Origin: Pseudomonadota bacterium
GTDB lineage: Bacteria; Pseudomonadota; Gammaproteobacteria; Enterobacterales; Succinivibrionaceae
Direction of reading: 5' to 3'
Length of the DNA: 5,733 nucleotides
Assembly: GCA_023460615.1 (NCBI GenBank)
Contig: JAEWPL010000025.1
Location: 1 to 5,733 of the forward strand
Position 1 is the first letter of the stretch, and each line of letters starts with the position of its first letter. This document shows positions 4,859 to 5,733 of the stretch, piece by piece. The notes below the pieces were generated by a model. It was not told the origin of the DNA. It worked only from the letters and a program-made list of their open reading frames with translations, and made no database searches. Both the position numbers and the translations under genes were made by a program.

Positions 4859-5733
4859 TTAAACTGCCTTAAAATAGGTGGTTGATGCATTGTGGAATAC
4901 TGCATCGAAGCCACTTTCTTCCATAACTTTAACCACCTCATCCACAGGACGAGCATCATTTACAGTCCACTGCTCAAGATTCTGTCCTTTGTGAGCATAA
5001 CCACCAGGCTCAGTTGAAGATCCTGCTGATAAAGCGGTGATACCCACTGGTAAAATCAAATCTCTAAACTTGGCTGACTCACGAGTGGAGATAGTTAAAT
5101 CTAACTCATTATCAAAAATTCTCCAAGCACAAATTATTTGTAATAATTTAGCATCGGATACAGGAGAATGAGGCTCAAAACCACCTTTTGCTGGTCTTAA
5201 TCTTGGGAAAGAAATAGATAGATTAGTCTTCCAATACTTATCACGCATATATAAAACGTGCATAGCAGTTGCAACTAAGTCTACTTTCCAATCATATAAA
5301 CCAAGTAAAGCGCCCATGCCAACTTTATCAATGCCAGCTTGTCCTAATCTATCAGGAGTTTCCATTCTAAAGCGCATATCAGCTTTTTTACCAGCTAAAT
5401 GCACTTTTTTATAATACTCAGGATGATAAGTTTCTTGATAAACTGATACGGCATCTAGACCTAACTCTTTTAATCTTGCGTACTCATCAGTTTCTAAAGG
5501 TTGTACTTCCATCTGCAAGTAATCAGCATAATTTTTAGCAAGTGGTAGCACTTGCTCAAAATAAGGCATACCAGCTTTATGAGAGTTTTCACCTGATACT
5601 AACAGGATATTGGTATAGCCCATTTTATTCATGGCTTGTAACTCTTCTTCAATTTCAGGGAGAGTTAACACCACGCGTTTGAATTTATTAGCTACACTAA
5701 AACCACAATAAGCACACTTATTTGAACACAAAT
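4859..5733 (-). CDS. thiH: 2-iminoacetate synthase ThiH (partial, N-terminus outside window)
   Basis: ThiH is a radical-SAM tyrosine lyase. It splits tyrosine into p-cresol and dehydroglycine, which feeds thiazole synthesis for thiamine together with ThiG and ThiS. The visible part begins at the iron-sulphur motif: Leu followed by CSNKCAYCGF, which gives the CX3CX2C cysteines. It continues with family blocks LLVSGE (43-48), MEVQPL (74-79), VYQETYHPEYY (97-107), HLAGKK (110-115), ETPDRLGQAGIDKVGMGALLGL (124-145), SISFPRLRPAKGG (172-184), TISTRES-x-x-FRD (213-224) and PGGYAHKG (242-249). About 80-90 residues before the cluster motif are missing because the gene runs off the right edge; the TTG at 5729-5731 is an internal leucine, not the start. 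The C-terminus is complete. It lies directly before dgkA. Any TPP riboswitch would be outside the window. Confidence 0.95.
   Translation of the reverse strand, partial: LCSNKCAYCGFSVANKFKRVVLTLPEIEEELQAMNKMGYTNILLVSGENSHKAGMPYFEQVLPLAKNYADYLQMEVQPLETDEYARLKELGLDAVSVYQETYHPEYYKKVHLAGKKADMRFRMETPDRLGQAGIDKVGMGALLGLYDWKVDLVATAMHVLYMRDKYWKTNLSISFPRLRPAKGGFEPHSPVSDAKLLQIICAWRIFDNELDLTISTRESAKFRDLILPVGITALSAGSSTEPGGYAHKGQNLEQWTVNDARPVDEVVKVMEESGFDAVFHNASTTYFKAV

Noticed and set aside
1..5733. CRISPR array, tRNA, rRNA, insertion sequence or attachment site
   Set aside because: No regularly spaced repeats, tRNA-like cloverleaf, transposase or long terminal inverted repeats were seen on either strand.

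Overview
The window looks like chromosomal DNA of an AT-rich, probably anaerobic or facultative gammaproteobacterium. The DgkA, TadA, YciO and ThiH sequences all resemble their Escherichia coli counterparts closely, and ThiH is the oxygen-sensitive radical-SAM route to the thiazole of thiamine. A Succinivibrionaceae-like host would fit the base composition and gene types, but that is a guess made without any database search. All visible genes use TAA stops and the standard code.

Layout. A chemotaxis receptor C-terminus enters on the + strand from the left edge (1-234) and ends at a hairpin terminator. Everything else lies on the - strand, so transcription runs from right to left. The first unit is thiH (partial, running off the right edge), then dgkA, then tadA. 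thiH and dgkA are separated by only 2 nt; dgkA and tadA are separated by 46 nt that hold a hairpin. The second unit is a single gene with its own promoter-like box and a strong terminator. It encodes a JetD-like protein (DUF3322 + DUF2220 families, the nuclease subunit of the Wadjet anti-plasmid system), but the frame is broken by one in-frame TAA. The third unit is yciO followed by two membrane-anchored proteins of unknown function, with gaps of 6 and 15 nt.

Functions. Thiamine thiazole synthesis (ThiH), lipid phosphorylation at the inner membrane (DgkA), tRNA wobble inosine formation (TadA) and a YrdC/Sua5-family protein (YciO) are ordinary core functions. The two proteins after YciO share one architecture: a short basic N-terminus, one membrane segment, and a charged tail predicted to face the periplasm. 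I do not recognise either.

The most interesting object is the JetD-like gene. No jetA, jetB or jetC lies beside it. The positions where JetD carries its TOPRIM acidic residues are altered, it has an extra low-complexity tail, and its reading frame is intact apart from one stop codon. It may be a decaying defence remnant, a repurposed non-nuclease protein, or a gene with a sequencing error. The sequence alone cannot decide between these. I see no complete new system.
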